A model generated the notes under the pieces. That model worked only from the letters and a program-made list of their open reading frames with translations, had not been told where the DNA came from and did no database searches. Shown piece after piece: positions 27,466 through 35,907 of a stretch of 42,297 nucleotides of DNA (within the stretch, counting starts at the first letter, position 1; each line of letters starts with the position of its first letter). The stretch comes from Sulfurovum sp. (GTDB lineage: Bacteria > Campylobacterota > Campylobacteria > Campylobacterales > Sulfurovaceae): positions 1 through 42,297 of the forward strand of contig JALSHU010000098.1 in the NCBI GenBank assembly GCA_026982075.1. Reading direction: 5' to 3'. Made by a program: the position numbers and the translations under genes.

Positions 27466-28626
27466 TTAAAAATATTTTTTTGAAGATTTATCATTTTTAA
27501 TAGCTTTAGCACAACTATAAGCACTCGAAAATGCCCACTGAAAGTTGTACCCTCCTAGTCTCCCCGTAACGTCTAACACTTCTCCTATGAAATAAAGTCC
27601 TTCTACCTTCTTGCTCATAAATGTTTTGTCATCTACTTCATCTGTGCAGACACCCCCTTTGGTCACTTCTGCTTTCGAGTAACCAAAGGTACCTGCTGGT
27701 GCAAAGGTATAATGATTTAACAACTGCAATTTGTCCAATTCTTCTATAGTAAGTTGATAAAAAGGTTTATCTTCCAGTTCTAATTGTAGCAAAAACGCCT
27801 TAGTGATGCGTTTGGACAAAGGAAGCAAGGAAGATATCTGCTTTTTACTGCCTTTGAGACCCTTCCAAGAAAAGTCTGGTAAAAAGTCTATCTTTATTCT
27901 CCCTTTTTCCCAATAAAGTGATGCATCCAATACTGCTGGACCACTTAAACCCCTATGCGTAAAAAGCATGGCTCCTTTGCAGATGACATCATTTACCGTG
28001 ATTATGACATTGGTGGATACACCAGAAAGTGCTTTAAAAAAAAACTGCTCTTTTTGTACAGTAAACCCTACCAATGCAGGTGCAGTTTTCTTAATAGTAT
28101 GTCCAAAATATGTAGCAATCTCATATCCTATACTACTCGCACCAAGAATAGGAAAACTAAGACCTCCAGATGCAACTACCACATATCTCGCAGTATATTT
28201 TTTCTTTTGTGTCTCAACTGTAAAATACCCATCTCTTTTTATAACACTCATCACTTTTTCACCCAACAATACTGTTTGTTTTTTTATTTCTTTAGTAAAA
28301 ACTTCTACCAATTCTTTAGCTGAATGTTCGCAGAAGTATTGGCTTTCTTTGCGAAGTACAGGAAAAAGATTTTGTCTTTCAAGCCAATGCAGTAAATCGC
28401 GTTCATCAAATGCTTTTAAAGCATGCTCCATAAATGCTGCATCACCCAAAAAATACTGTGTATCCATAAGGGTGTTGGTAATATTACATTTTCCACCACC
28501 AGATATCAGTATCTTTGCTGCAATTTTACTATTGGACTCTATCAGTAGGGTTGAGTGTTTTGGAAGTAAAGAAGCCATCATCAATGCACTTGCCCCACCC
28601 CCAATAATGATAATATCGTTCTTCAT
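27466..28626 (-). CDS. BaiN/HI0933-family flavoprotein oxidoreductase
   Basis: The 386-residue protein begins with a Rossmann FAD motif (IIIGGGASALMMASLL) and has the family-specific ISGGGKCNITN, VVASGGLSFPILGAS and C-terminal GGVCTDEVD and LDVTGRLGGYNFQWAFSSA stretches. These mark the HI0933/BaiN group of FAD-binding proteins, whose general role is poorly known. It lies 25 bases upstream of the L,D-transpeptidase start, probably in one transcript. Confidence 0.9.
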   Translation of the reverse strand: MKNDIIIIGGGASALMMASLLPKHSTLLIESNSKIAAKILISGGGKCNITNTLMDTQYFLGDAAFMEHALKAFDERDLLHWLERQNLFPVLRKESQYFCEHSAKELVEVFTKEIKKQTVLLGEKVMSVIKRDGYFTVETQKKKYTARYVVVASGGLSFPILGASSIGYEIATYFGHTIKKTAPALVGFTVQKEQFFFKALSGVSTNVIITVNDVICKGAMLFTHRGLSGPAVLDASLYWEKGRIKIDFLPDFSWKGLKGSKKQISSLLPLSKRITKAFLLQLELEDKPFYQLTIEELDKLQLLNHYTFAPAGTFGYSKAEVTKGGVCTDEVDDKTFMSKKVEGLYFIGEVLDVTGRLGGYNFQWAFSSAYSCAKAIKNDKSSKKYF

Positions 28627-28700
28627 AAAAAGGATTATACCTAATTACTACACAGACAATACACAGATATCTCACTACAATAGACTTAAAAAGGATTATT

Positions 28701-29054
28701 ATGCCTAAAATCATTTGGGTTATCTTCATGGGTCTTGGGGCTTTTACTTTCTCCTATGCTGCAGAGAAATATGATACAAAAGCCTTTAGAACTGTTACAA
28801 AACTTTGTAGCTCTTGCCATGGTACACCATTTTATATGGCAAAACAAATTGATGATGATGACTGGGAATTCTTTTTTAATACGCCTGGAAAACTTGAAAA
28901 AATACATAAAAATAAACCAAAAGGGCTTGCCGCTGTTCGAAATCCTCTATTTAAAAAACGTAACAAACGTCTTTTAAAGTTTTTTATCTCCAATTCTAAA
29001 TACTCAGGTGCAGTCAATGGCTGTGATGCAAACTTTTGTGGTACAAACCATTAA
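28701..29054 (+). CDS. Small monoheme c-type cytochrome
   Basis: The 117-residue protein has a signal peptide (IIWVIFMGLGAFTFSYA) and one heme c motif CSSCHG near residue 37 of the precursor. The rest is short, basic and helical (FFFNTPGKLEKIHKNKP). It has only one likely axial Met in the following segment (YMAK). It is probably a periplasmic electron carrier. The ribosome site is AAAGGA, and a hairpin with a T-tract follows the stop codon. Confidence 0.75.
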   Translation: MPKIIWVIFMGLGAFTFSYAAEKYDTKAFRTVTKLCSSCHGTPFYMAKQIDDDDWEFFFNTPGKLEKIHKNKPKGLAAVRNPLFKKRNKRLLKFFISNSKYSGAVNGCDANFCGTNH

Positions 29055-29055
29055 T

Positions 29056-29083
29056 GACTTTACTTTAGGATAAAGTCTTTTCT
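29056..29083 (+). terminator. Possible intrinsic terminator after the monoheme cytochrome
   Basis: A 7-bp stem (GACTTTA / TAAAGTC) with an 8-base loop is followed at once by TTTTCT. It lies one base after the stop codon of the cytochrome gene. The stem is AT-rich, so strength is uncertain. Confidence 0.5.
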
Positions 29084-29132
29084 AAACTTTCTTTTGATAT
29101 GATAAAATATTAAAATCTCAAGGAGTGATTGT

Positions 29133-29810
29133 ATGTATAGGTTTGTATTGTTATTTATACCATTACTCACTCTCATATATGCAAGCCTTTTTACCATCAC
29201 AGATAAACATGGAAAAGTCGTGCATCATGAAACTATTCAACACGCTCCAAATGATTATCTCACACAAAATGAAACTGACTACTCCCTTCAGGCAATCTAC
29301 AATGAATTACACCGTGCCGAAAACCTTGCTAGAAGAGCTGCAGCTGCGAAAAAAAATGCTATAAAGATAGCCAAAGCGATACAAGTAGCCAAAAAGACAG
29401 GAAAAACCTACCACCTTACAGCAATGGACAAGAAAAAGCTACTTGATTATGCCAAATATTTTAAAGGGGGGAAATATGTTTGGGGAGGTACAACTCCAAA
29501 AGGATTTGACTGTTCAGGCTATGTACAGTTTCTCTATAAAAAACATAATATTCATCTACCAAGGACCGCTTGGGCACAATCTAAAAGAGGTATATCTGTT
29601 GACAAAGAGAATCTGCAAAAAGGTGATCTTCTTTTTTTCCTCACCGATAAAAAACGTGGTATACCCGTTACACATGTCGGTATATACATCGGTGATGGAG
29701 AATTCATCCATGCCGCATCTAAAAAGAAAGGCATTATTATTTCCCCTATAACACGGGGTAGCTACGCAAAAACATTTGTATCTGCACGTCGACTAATAAG
29801 TAAAAGCTAA
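29133..29810 (+). CDS. NlpC/P60-family cell-wall hydrolase
   Basis: The 225-residue exported protein has a signal peptide (FVLLFIPLLTLIYA), an Ala/Lys-rich helical linker (about residues 55-90) and a C-terminal NlpC/P60 domain. The catalytic Cys lies in GFDCSGYVQFLY. The His is in THVGIYIGDGEFIHAAS. These enzymes cut the peptide stems of peptidoglycan. AAGGAG, about seven bases before ATG, supports the start. It is not part of the hydrogenase 2 unit, which has its own promoter region downstream. Confidence 0.88.
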   Translation: MYRFVLLFIPLLTLIYASLFTITDKHGKVVHHETIQHAPNDYLTQNETDYSLQAIYNELHRAENLARRAAAAKKNAIKIAKAIQVAKKTGKTYHLTAMDKKKLLDYAKYFKGGKYVWGGTTPKGFDCSGYVQFLYKKHNIHLPRTAWAQSKRGISVDKENLQKGDLLFFLTDKKRGIPVTHVGIYIGDGEFIHAASKKKGIIISPITRGSYAKTFVSARRLISKS

Positions 29811-29831
29811 CTCTATAAATACATATCCAAT

Positions 29832-29884
29832 TAACACTCCGCTAACAATCCCGTAACATATCGGTAATAACATTTAATTATAAT
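29832..29884 (+). promoter_or_regulatory. Promoter A: four 11-base TAACA boxes and -10, upstream of hydrogenase 2
   Basis: TAACA occurs at 29832, 29843 and 29854, with TAATA at 29865, exactly 11 bases apart. The -10 TATAAT is at 29879-29884, 14 bases from the start of the last box. The boxes cover the -35 region, as expected for activation by an OmpR/PhoB-family regulator. The same layout recurs at promoters B, C and D. Confidence 0.7.
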
Positions 29885-29915
29885 TCTCTCATACACTTAT
29901 ATCAAAAAGGAGAAA

Positions 29916-31127
29916 ATGATGGAAAATGATTTAGCCGTACAAAAGTCTCTCTATAGCAAAGTTAATGGTATTGAGAAAAGAGATGATGACTTTTATAAAG
30001 AACTCTATGCACGTTCTGAAAAACGTATTGATAGCTTGGCAAAGACCAACCCTTTTACGGAAGAGGAACTTGATGAAGTTTTATTAGAAGATGGATATGA
30101 CCGTCGAGATTTTATGAAGTGGGTCAGTGCAACTACTGCGATGCTCATGCTTCCTGGCTTCTTTGAGCCTTTGGTAGCCAAAACGGTACAAGTACTTAAC
30201 CGTGTACCTGTTATTTGGATTAACCTGCAAGATTGTGCGGGTAACTCTGAAGCATTTTTAAGAACAGATGGGCCTACTGTAGATGAGCTTATCCTTGATA
30301 TCATTACATTAGAGTTCCATGAACTACTGATGGCTCCTTCAGGAGAACAGGCAGAACTTCAACTTGAAAATGCTATGACAACATTTAAAGATGAATACCT
30401 TCTATTTGTGGAAGGTTCTATCCCTACTGCTGCCAATGGTATCTATGGAACCATTGGGACAAGTGGTGAAACATATGTAGACCACCTAGTAAGACTCTCA
30501 GCTGATGCCAAAGCCATTGTAGCGGTTGGAACCTGTGCAACTTTTGGTGGTGTACCTGCTGCCGCGCCTAACCCTACAGGGGCTAGAGGTGTGATGGATA
30601 TTGTACAAAATAAACCTATCGTCAATATACCTGCTTGTCCTGCAAACCCTGCCAATATGTTAGGGGTTATCTTACTCTATGTCATGACTGGAGAACTTCC
30701 TGATCTTGATGGTCTTTTACGTCCTAAATTTGCTTTTGGATATCGTATCCATGATGCCTGTGAGCGTCGTGTACACTTCGATGCAGGTGAGTATGTAGAA
30801 GAGTGGGGAGATGCCGCAGCACAAGCTGGACACTGTCTCTACAAAATGGGATGTAAGGGACCTATGACCTTTAATAACTGTCCTACAGTCAAATATAACA
30901 GAGGAACAAGCTGGCCAGTGGCTGCTGGACATGGGTGTATTGGTTGTTCAGAACCTGGATTCTTCGATAAGTTTGATAGGTTTGAAGCACCTACACCTTT
31001 TAATCCTAATTATAACCCAGCTTCAGATATGGGTGTCTATGGTGCGGCTGCAGGACTCGGACTATTTACAGCATTTAAACAACTTACAAAAGATTCAGTA
31101 GCGCAGGAGGAAGAAAATGGCAACTAA
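29916..31127 (+). CDS. [NiFe] hydrogenase 2 small subunit
   Basis: The 403-residue protein is a paralogue of HydA, with a Tat motif (RRDFMKWVSATTAMLMLP, R63-R64). It has the same cluster ligands: HDACERRVHF, CLYKMGCKGP, FNNCP, GHGCIGCSEP, VGTCATFGG and IPACPAN. The proximal-cluster motif again reads DCAGNSE, with C107 present and N110 in place of the second Cys. The C-terminal hydrophobic stretch (MGVYGAAAGLGLFTAF) is shorter than the HydA anchor. It overlaps the large-subunit gene by 11 bases. No cytochrome b gene follows. Two ATGs (29916, 29919) after AAAGGAG are possible starts. Confidence 0.94.
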   Translation: MMENDLAVQKSLYSKVNGIEKRDDDFYKELYARSEKRIDSLAKTNPFTEEELDEVLLEDGYDRRDFMKWVSATTAMLMLPGFFEPLVAKTVQVLNRVPVIWINLQDCAGNSEAFLRTDGPTVDELILDIITLEFHELLMAPSGEQAELQLENAMTTFKDEYLLFVEGSIPTAANGIYGTIGTSGETYVDHLVRLSADAKAIVAVGTCATFGGVPAAAPNPTGARGVMDIVQNKPIVNIPACPANPANMLGVILLYVMTGELPDLDGLLRPKFAFGYRIHDACERRVHFDAGEYVEEWGDAAAQAGHCLYKMGCKGPMTFNNCPTVKYNRGTSWPVAAGHGCIGCSEPGFFDKFDRFEAPTPFNPNYNPASDMGVYGAAAGLGLFTAFKQLTKDSVAQEEENGN

Positions 31128-32853
31128 ACATATGGTAATTGACCCTATTACACGTATTGAAGGGCATATGAGAATAGAAGCAGTGGTAGATGAAACAACA
31201 GGTGAAGTGCAAGATGTTTTTTGTTCTTCTACGATGTTTCGTGGTATTGAGACTATCTTAAAAGGGCGTGACCCAAGAGACTGTGGTCTTATGGCGATGC
31301 GTATCTGTGGTGTGTGTACCGTCACACACTTTCAAAGAAGTATCGAATCAGTTGAAAATGCCTTTAATGTGACTGTACCCACCAATGCAAGATTGATGCG
31401 TAACATCATTCAGGGTGCATTGTTTATGCATGACCACCTTGTACACTACTACCACCTACACTCACTTGACTGGGTAGATGTCATTTCTGCATTAGATGCA
31501 ACCCCACAAGCAGCTGCAACAGAAGCAGCCAAATGGGCAAATGTGGCAGGGGAGACCCCATGGACTGCAGATGTACAAACATTTACAGATATGAAAGATA
31601 GACTTGTTAAGTTTGTAAAAAAAGGTCGTTTAGGTATCTTTGGTAATGGTTACTGGGGTAACCCGAGTTATAAACTCACCCCTGCTCAAAATCTTGTAGC
31701 CATTACGCACTATTTTCAAGCATTAGACATTCAAAGAGACTTAGGTCAAATGATGACTATCTTTGGTGGTAAAGATCCACATCCACAGTCATTGGTTGTA
31801 GGAGGTGTTACCTCAATTATCGACATTAAAGACCCTGCTAAACGTCAACTTTTTAAAGATTTAGCTTTAAGAGTACGTGCTTTCATTAAAGGTGCCTATA
31901 TGCCAGACATGTATATGTTGGCCAATATGTACAAGTCTGAAATGGCAGCAGGTGATGGTGCGGGACTGAAAAGTTTCTTGGTCTATGGTGGGTTTCCTCT
32001 CAATGATGGTGATATTTACAGTGCCAATATGCTTTTCCCAGGTGGAATCGTACATAATGGAGACTTAACAAAAGTCACTGACTTTGATCCTGCTATGGTC
32101 ACAGAAGATGTGACGCATGCATGGTATGCCGCGACTACACCTGAACATCCATATGTAGGTACAACAACACCAAACTATACTGACTTTAAATCTAAAGTCA
32201 ATGGTGTTGCGTATCTTGATACGGCAAACAAATATTCATGGATCAAATCACCACTTTATAATGATACTAGAGTAGAAGTAGGTCCATTGGCACGTATGAT
32301 AGTAGGATATGCACGTGGTGATACACGCATTAAAGGATATGTAGACAACTTCAACAAACGCGCTGGTATTACTATAGATAATCTCTACTCTTCTGTTGGA
32401 AGAACTATCGGACGAGCTTTGGAGTCTGAACTTATGTCAGATATCATCACGGACTGGGTAGATGAGCTAAGTACTAATATCAATTCTGGAGACTTCACAT
32501 CTTGGTCAAAATTTGATTTTGCAACTGTTAGTCAAAATGCAGAAGGTTATGGTGTAGAAGAAGCACCACGTGGTGCATTAGGCCATTGGATACGTATAGA
32601 AAATGGTAAAGTGGCTAACTATCAAGCTGTTGTTCCTTCTACTTGGAATGCGGGTCCTAGAGATCATCTTGGACGTATGGGTGCTTATGAATCTGCACTT
32701 AAAGGTATTAAACTCGCTAATATTGATGAGCCACTTGAAATTTTAAGAGCTGTTCATAGTTTTGATCCATGTATCGCTTGTGCTGTACATGTTATAAATA
32801 CACAAGGGAAAGAGCTTGCGTCATACAAAATCAATCCTGTGTGTGCAGTATAA
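31117..32853 (+). CDS. [NiFe] hydrogenase 2 large (catalytic) subunit
   Basis: The 578-residue protein has the Ni-Fe ligand motifs RICGVCTVTH and DPCIACAVH, with about 20 residues after the last His for processing. It starts directly with MATKHMVIDPITRIEGH and lacks the N-terminal extension of HydB. Long stretches match HydB nearly residue for residue (GRLGIFGNGYWGN, KYSWIKSPLY, EVGPLARM). This points to a shared group 1b-like origin and duplication. It is followed after 11 bases by a pentaheme lipoprotein gene with its own ribosome site. Confidence 0.95.
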   Translation: MATKHMVIDPITRIEGHMRIEAVVDETTGEVQDVFCSSTMFRGIETILKGRDPRDCGLMAMRICGVCTVTHFQRSIESVENAFNVTVPTNARLMRNIIQGALFMHDHLVHYYHLHSLDWVDVISALDATPQAAATEAAKWANVAGETPWTADVQTFTDMKDRLVKFVKKGRLGIFGNGYWGNPSYKLTPAQNLVAITHYFQALDIQRDLGQMMTIFGGKDPHPQSLVVGGVTSIIDIKDPAKRQLFKDLALRVRAFIKGAYMPDMYMLANMYKSEMAAGDGAGLKSFLVYGGFPLNDGDIYSANMLFPGGIVHNGDLTKVTDFDPAMVTEDVTHAWYAATTPEHPYVGTTTPNYTDFKSKVNGVAYLDTANKYSWIKSPLYNDTRVEVGPLARMIVGYARGDTRIKGYVDNFNKRAGITIDNLYSSVGRTIGRALESELMSDIITDWVDELSTNINSGDFTSWSKFDFATVSQNAEGYGVEEAPRGALGHWIRIENGKVANYQAVVPSTWNAGPRDHLGRMGAYESALKGIKLANIDEPLEILRAVHSFDPCIACAVHVINTQGKELASYKINPVCAV

Positions 32854-32864
32854 AAGGAGATAAG

Positions 32865-34424
32865 ATGAAACATATACTTATAAAATCTATTCCATTTGCA
32901 ATAGCGGTATTTTTATTAAATGCTTGTGGAGGGGGATCCTCAGAAGATGCTAATGCCGTGGCATTAGACAAGGTAACCTTTACAGAAGTACAGCCTGGGA
33001 CAACCATTGCAGTGACCTGTGATAATGGTTATGTAACCCAAGAAGAGAGCAGTAAGTCTACTATCAGTTATAAAGATAGTGATGATGATGACGATGATGA
33101 TAAATATGACGATGACGATAAATATGACGATGACGATAAATATGACGATGACGATAAATATGATGATGACGATGATGATAGTTCATACACACAACAATCA
33201 GAAGAGATTAAAATAGATCTTCCAGAAAAAACCACATGTCAATTGGTCATTACTACCTATACACCATGCTACAAAACAATGACTGTTTCCTTAGATGAAA
33301 ATGATGGTGAGTTTGACTTAAATGATTTTTATAAGCAAGATTGTATGACTCCGCCAACGCCAGCACCAACACCAATGCCTACTACAGGTATGAGTAATGG
33401 TCTTGAAGATTGGAAAAAACCACGTGTTTATGCAAAAGTAGATGCACAACCTAACTGTAACCAAGACAAAGTATTTTCACTTCGTCCTCATAACACATCA
33501 ATCAATACTAGGTTTGTAGACTACACATCAACACCTATACATCCTGAGGGGCATACATTAAGAGCAACACAGACAAGAAATGCAAATGATAGCATACCAT
33601 TGACATATGATGCAACAACAAAAACATGGAAAAATGACTGTGCACCTATTACCTATGTAGATAAAAAAGATATCTATCCATCATACTGGGTAGAGGCTGT
33701 CAATGATGCCAATGGTTCTATAGTCACAAAAGACCGTATTACTGTATATGACGGTGGTACAGATAACTGTATGGCTTGTCATGCATCAAATAGTGAGTAT
33801 CCACTAGCCTATGCAAAAACAGGTCCAGCAAATCTTGCAGACCCAGAAGCAGACTATAAGACAAACATCTTAAGAAAGCATGACGAAGAGTACCCTACTG
33901 TAGTAAGCAAATATATGCCTCAACTACAGGCAAAAGGGCTTAACTATAATCCAGCAGGTCTTGAAGCCACCTCTCAAACGATGAAAGTATCATGTACTGA
34001 TTGTCATGGTATTAATGCGGTGCAAGGCAGTGGATTTAAAACGGTTCCGTCACTTACAAATGCCATTCATGATTTACATGCGAACCTCAGTGAACCAAAT
34101 ATAGCAGGAGCAAACAACTGTCTAACCTGTCACCCAGGTGAGACAATAAGCAAAACATTCAATGGGAAAATAGTACATCCATTTACTGCTCAGTGGAGAG
34201 ATGAAGATGGTCATGGAAACTGGACAGAAAACAGAGGTGCAGCAAGTTGTACACTTTGTCATGGTCCTGACCTTAGAGGTACTAAAATATCTAACAATAC
34301 AAGCTGCTACAAATGTCATGGTAAAGAGTGGAATACTCCACAAATAGGTACAAAGCCTGTACCTACGAATAATGGAAAAATATTGGGTACTACTCTTAGT
34401 AGTATAGTCAACAGTAATAATTAA
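32865..34424 (+). CDS. Pentaheme c-type cytochrome lipoprotein with Asp-rich repeat
   Basis: The 519-residue protein has a lipobox (LLNAC, C21). An Asp-rich stretch at about 73-105 contains four DDDDKY-type repeats, and a Pro-rich linker at 163-172 follows. Residues 180-300 form a domain I do not recognise. The last 220 residues hold five heme motifs: CMACH (302), CTDCH (377), CLTCH (419), CTLCH (462) and CYKCH (481). It is the third gene of the hydrogenase 2 unit, where a cytochrome b would normally lie, so it is a candidate electron acceptor. The upstream-extended frame from 32769 lies within the large-subunit gene; ATG 32865 follows AAAAGGAG. Confidence 0.85.
   Translation: MKHILIKSIPFAIAVFLLNACGGGSSEDANAVALDKVTFTEVQPGTTIAVTCDNGYVTQEESSKSTISYKDSDDDDDDDKYDDDDKYDDDDKYDDDDKYDDDDDDSSYTQQSEEIKIDLPEKTTCQLVITTYTPCYKTMTVSLDENDGEFDLNDFYKQDCMTPPTPAPTPMPTTGMSNGLEDWKKPRVYAKVDAQPNCNQDKVFSLRPHNTSINTRFVDYTSTPIHPEGHTLRATQTRNANDSIPLTYDATTKTWKNDCAPITYVDKKDIYPSYWVEAVNDANGSIVTKDRITVYDGGTDNCMACHASNSEYPLAYAKTGPANLADPEADYKTNILRKHDEEYPTVVSKYMPQLQAKGLNYNPAGLEATSQTMKVSCTDCHGINAVQGSGFKTVPSLTNAIHDLHANLSEPNIAGANNCLTCHPGETISKTFNGKIVHPFTAQWRDEDGHGNWTENRGAASCTLCHGPDLRGTKISNNTSCYKCHGKEWNTPQIGTKPVPTNNGKILGTTLSSIVNSNN
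33099..33170 (+). repeat. Four-copy 18-base tandem repeat inside the pentaheme gene
   Basis: The unit GATAAATATGACGATGAC is repeated four times. The first three copies are identical and the fourth differs at one base. The period keeps the reading frame, so copy-number change would lengthen or shorten the acidic stretch without a frameshift. Confidence 0.9.
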
Positions 34425-34458
34425 CAAGGGCTCTACTCTCCTCCTTGTGAATAACACA

Positions 34459-34494
34459 TTATAGAATACCTTTTATCTACAAGGTATTCTATAA
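34459..34494 (+). terminator. Strong hairpin after the hydrogenase 2 unit
   Basis: A perfect 14-bp stem (arms 34459-34472 and 34481-34494, core GAATACCTT / AAGGTATTC) encloses an 8-base loop, 34 bases after the pentaheme stop. There is no T-tract downstream, so it may act as an mRNA 3'-end stabiliser as well as or instead of an intrinsic terminator. Confidence 0.5.
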
Positions 34495-34544
34495 CACTAG
34501 CCAACTAAAAACCATTCACACTTCACACTAAAACCAATCTTAAT

Positions 34545-34598
34545 TAACACTTCTCTAACACTTCTCTAACATATCAGTAACATAGGTTAACGTATAAT
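34545..34598 (+). promoter_or_regulatory. Promoter B: four 11-base TAACA boxes and -10
   Basis: TAACA occurs at 34545, 34556, 34567 and 34578, each 11 bases apart. A TAACG at 34588 is followed by TATAAT at 34593-34598. The last full box starts 15 bases before the -10. The start codon of the downstream lipoprotein gene is at 34636, which gives a short leader with AAAAGGAG. Confidence 0.72.
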
Positions 34599-34635
34599 AT
34601 ATTATCTTATTTCATATACTTAAAAAGGAGATAAA

Positions 34636-35766
34636 ATGAAAAAGAATTCTATATTATTAAGCTTAATTGCTATCCCATTTCTTGTAGGGTGTGGAGGTGG
34701 TTCTAGCGACACTACTCTCGCAAGTACTACGGCAAAAATATCTGGTACAGTACCAGGTACACTCATCGAAGCTTTTTGTGAAGATGGAACATATGTACAA
34801 GTGAGTTCTACACAAAATGGAACAAGTCAACACCCATTTGAGATAGAAATACCTCAAAACACAAATTGTAAGCTTGTCATGACAACCAATGAAAATAACG
34901 ACAGTACAAGAGTCATTACTCCTATTGGATTTATCCATGGTACAACGACAGGTTCAACCATTACTATTAATGGTGATATAAACCTTTCTCATATCCCACT
35001 TGAACTTGATTATAATAATACAATTGATACAAATGGTGATCATGTAGTAGACCAAGCACTTCATGTGGACCTTAACAACTCTACAAACATCGGTGTTAAC
35101 AACACGCCTGTATTTGATACAGATAGAAATGGGTATATAGACGCTTATGATGATGATGACAATGATGGTAAAGTTAATGCCTATGAAGACGACGACAATG
35201 ATGGAAAATATAATATCCATGATGACGATGACAATGACGATCATCCAGACTATATGGAAGATGATGACAAAGATGGCTACATCAATCATAGAGATGATGA
35301 TGATGAAAATGATTATCCTGACTATATCGAAGATTATGACAATGATGGTAAACCAAACCACTTAGATGATGATGATGATGATGATGATTTAGACTATGTT
35401 GAAGACGATGATAAAGATGGTACACCAAACTATTTAGATGATGATTATGATCATGACGATTACTATGATAACAACACTTCATCAGGAGGTATGACAACGG
35501 CTAAAACATTTAGTGCAGATGTGATGCCTATTTTAAATAGTAACTGTAAATCATGCCATGGAACTTCAGGTAATTTCACTGTTACCACTGCTAGTGAAAC
35601 ATACACAAATATTATGGCACTCCGTGGAACCTCTACAAAAGACAAAGCAGAATACATGAAAGACAAAGGTGATGGCGATTATAGTCATGGTGGCGGAGAT
35701 AAATTAAACGCTACAGAATATCAAACCCTCGAATCATGGATATATGCTGGAGCAATGAATAACTAA
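34636..35766 (+). CDS. Asp-rich TSP3-like lipoprotein with C-terminal heme c domain
   Basis: The 376-residue lipoprotein (lipobox LVGC, C19) has three parts. An N-terminal beta-rich domain comes first (KISGTVPGTLIEAFCEDG). A long Asp-rich region at about 160-280 follows, built of EDDDNDGKxN-type units that resemble calcium-binding thrombospondin type 3 repeats. The C-terminal domain has one heme motif (CKSCH, 304-308) and ends in a DGDYSHGGGDKL and LESWIYAGAMNN pattern like small planctomycete-type cytochrome c domains. Its first half is nearly identical to the gene at 36512, including a 77-base exact match. A surface or periplasmic electron carrier with metal-dependent folding is inferred. 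Confidence 0.8.
   Translation: MKKNSILLSLIAIPFLVGCGGGSSDTTLASTTAKISGTVPGTLIEAFCEDGTYVQVSSTQNGTSQHPFEIEIPQNTNCKLVMTTNENNDSTRVITPIGFIHGTTTGSTITINGDINLSHIPLELDYNNTIDTNGDHVVDQALHVDLNNSTNIGVNNTPVFDTDRNGYIDAYDDDDNDGKVNAYEDDDNDGKYNIHDDDDNDDHPDYMEDDDKDGYINHRDDDDENDYPDYIEDYDNDGKPNHLDDDDDDDDLDYVEDDDKDGTPNYLDDDYDHDDYYDNNTSSGGMTTAKTFSADVMPILNSNCKSCHGTSGNFTVTTASETYTNIMALRGTSTKDKAEYMKDKGDGDYSHGGGDKLNATEYQTLESWIYAGAMNN
34827..34903 (+). repeat. 77-base exact direct repeat, copy 1
   Basis: This stretch is identical to 36709-36785. Both copies lie in the N-terminal domains of the two Asp-rich lipoprotein genes, and flanking regions are also similar. It indicates recent duplication or gene conversion between them. 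Confidence 0.9.
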
Positions 35767-35790
35767 ACCGAACTAACTCTCACTCTCTTG

Positions 35791-35826
35791 GTTATAGATA
35801 GCTACGGGCTATCTATAACTTCTCTC
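35791..35826 (+). terminator. Likely terminator after the Asp-rich heme lipoprotein
   Basis: A perfect 12-bp stem (GTTATAGATAGC / GCTATCTATAAC) has a 5-base loop and is followed by TTCTCTC. It lies 24 bases after the stop codon and before promoter C. Confidence 0.6.
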
Positions 35827-35845
35827 ATACAAACATATACCTAAA

Positions 35846-35877
35846 TAACACTACGCTAACACTCGTTTGGCTATGAT
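35846..35877 (+). promoter_or_regulatory. Promoter C: two 11-base TAACA boxes and -10
   Basis: TAACA occurs at 35846 and 35857, 11 bases apart, with a TATGAT -10 at 35872-35877. The last box starts 15 bases before the -10, as in promoters B and D. The gene it serves starts at 35908. Confidence 0.6.
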
Positions 35878-35907
35878 TTTATAACTTTACAATAAGAAGG
35901 CATTAAA

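Noticed and set aside
33081-33180. Tandem repeat as a CRISPR array
   Set aside because: The units are contiguous without spacers and in frame within a coding region; it is a coding minisatellite.
34954-35497. Open frames antisense to the Asp-rich repeats, encoding Ile/Val- or His-rich proteins
   Set aside because: They are a by-product of GAT/GAC repeats read on the other strand (ATC/GTC or CAT). They have no ribosome sites and no family resemblance; the same applies at 36881-37364.
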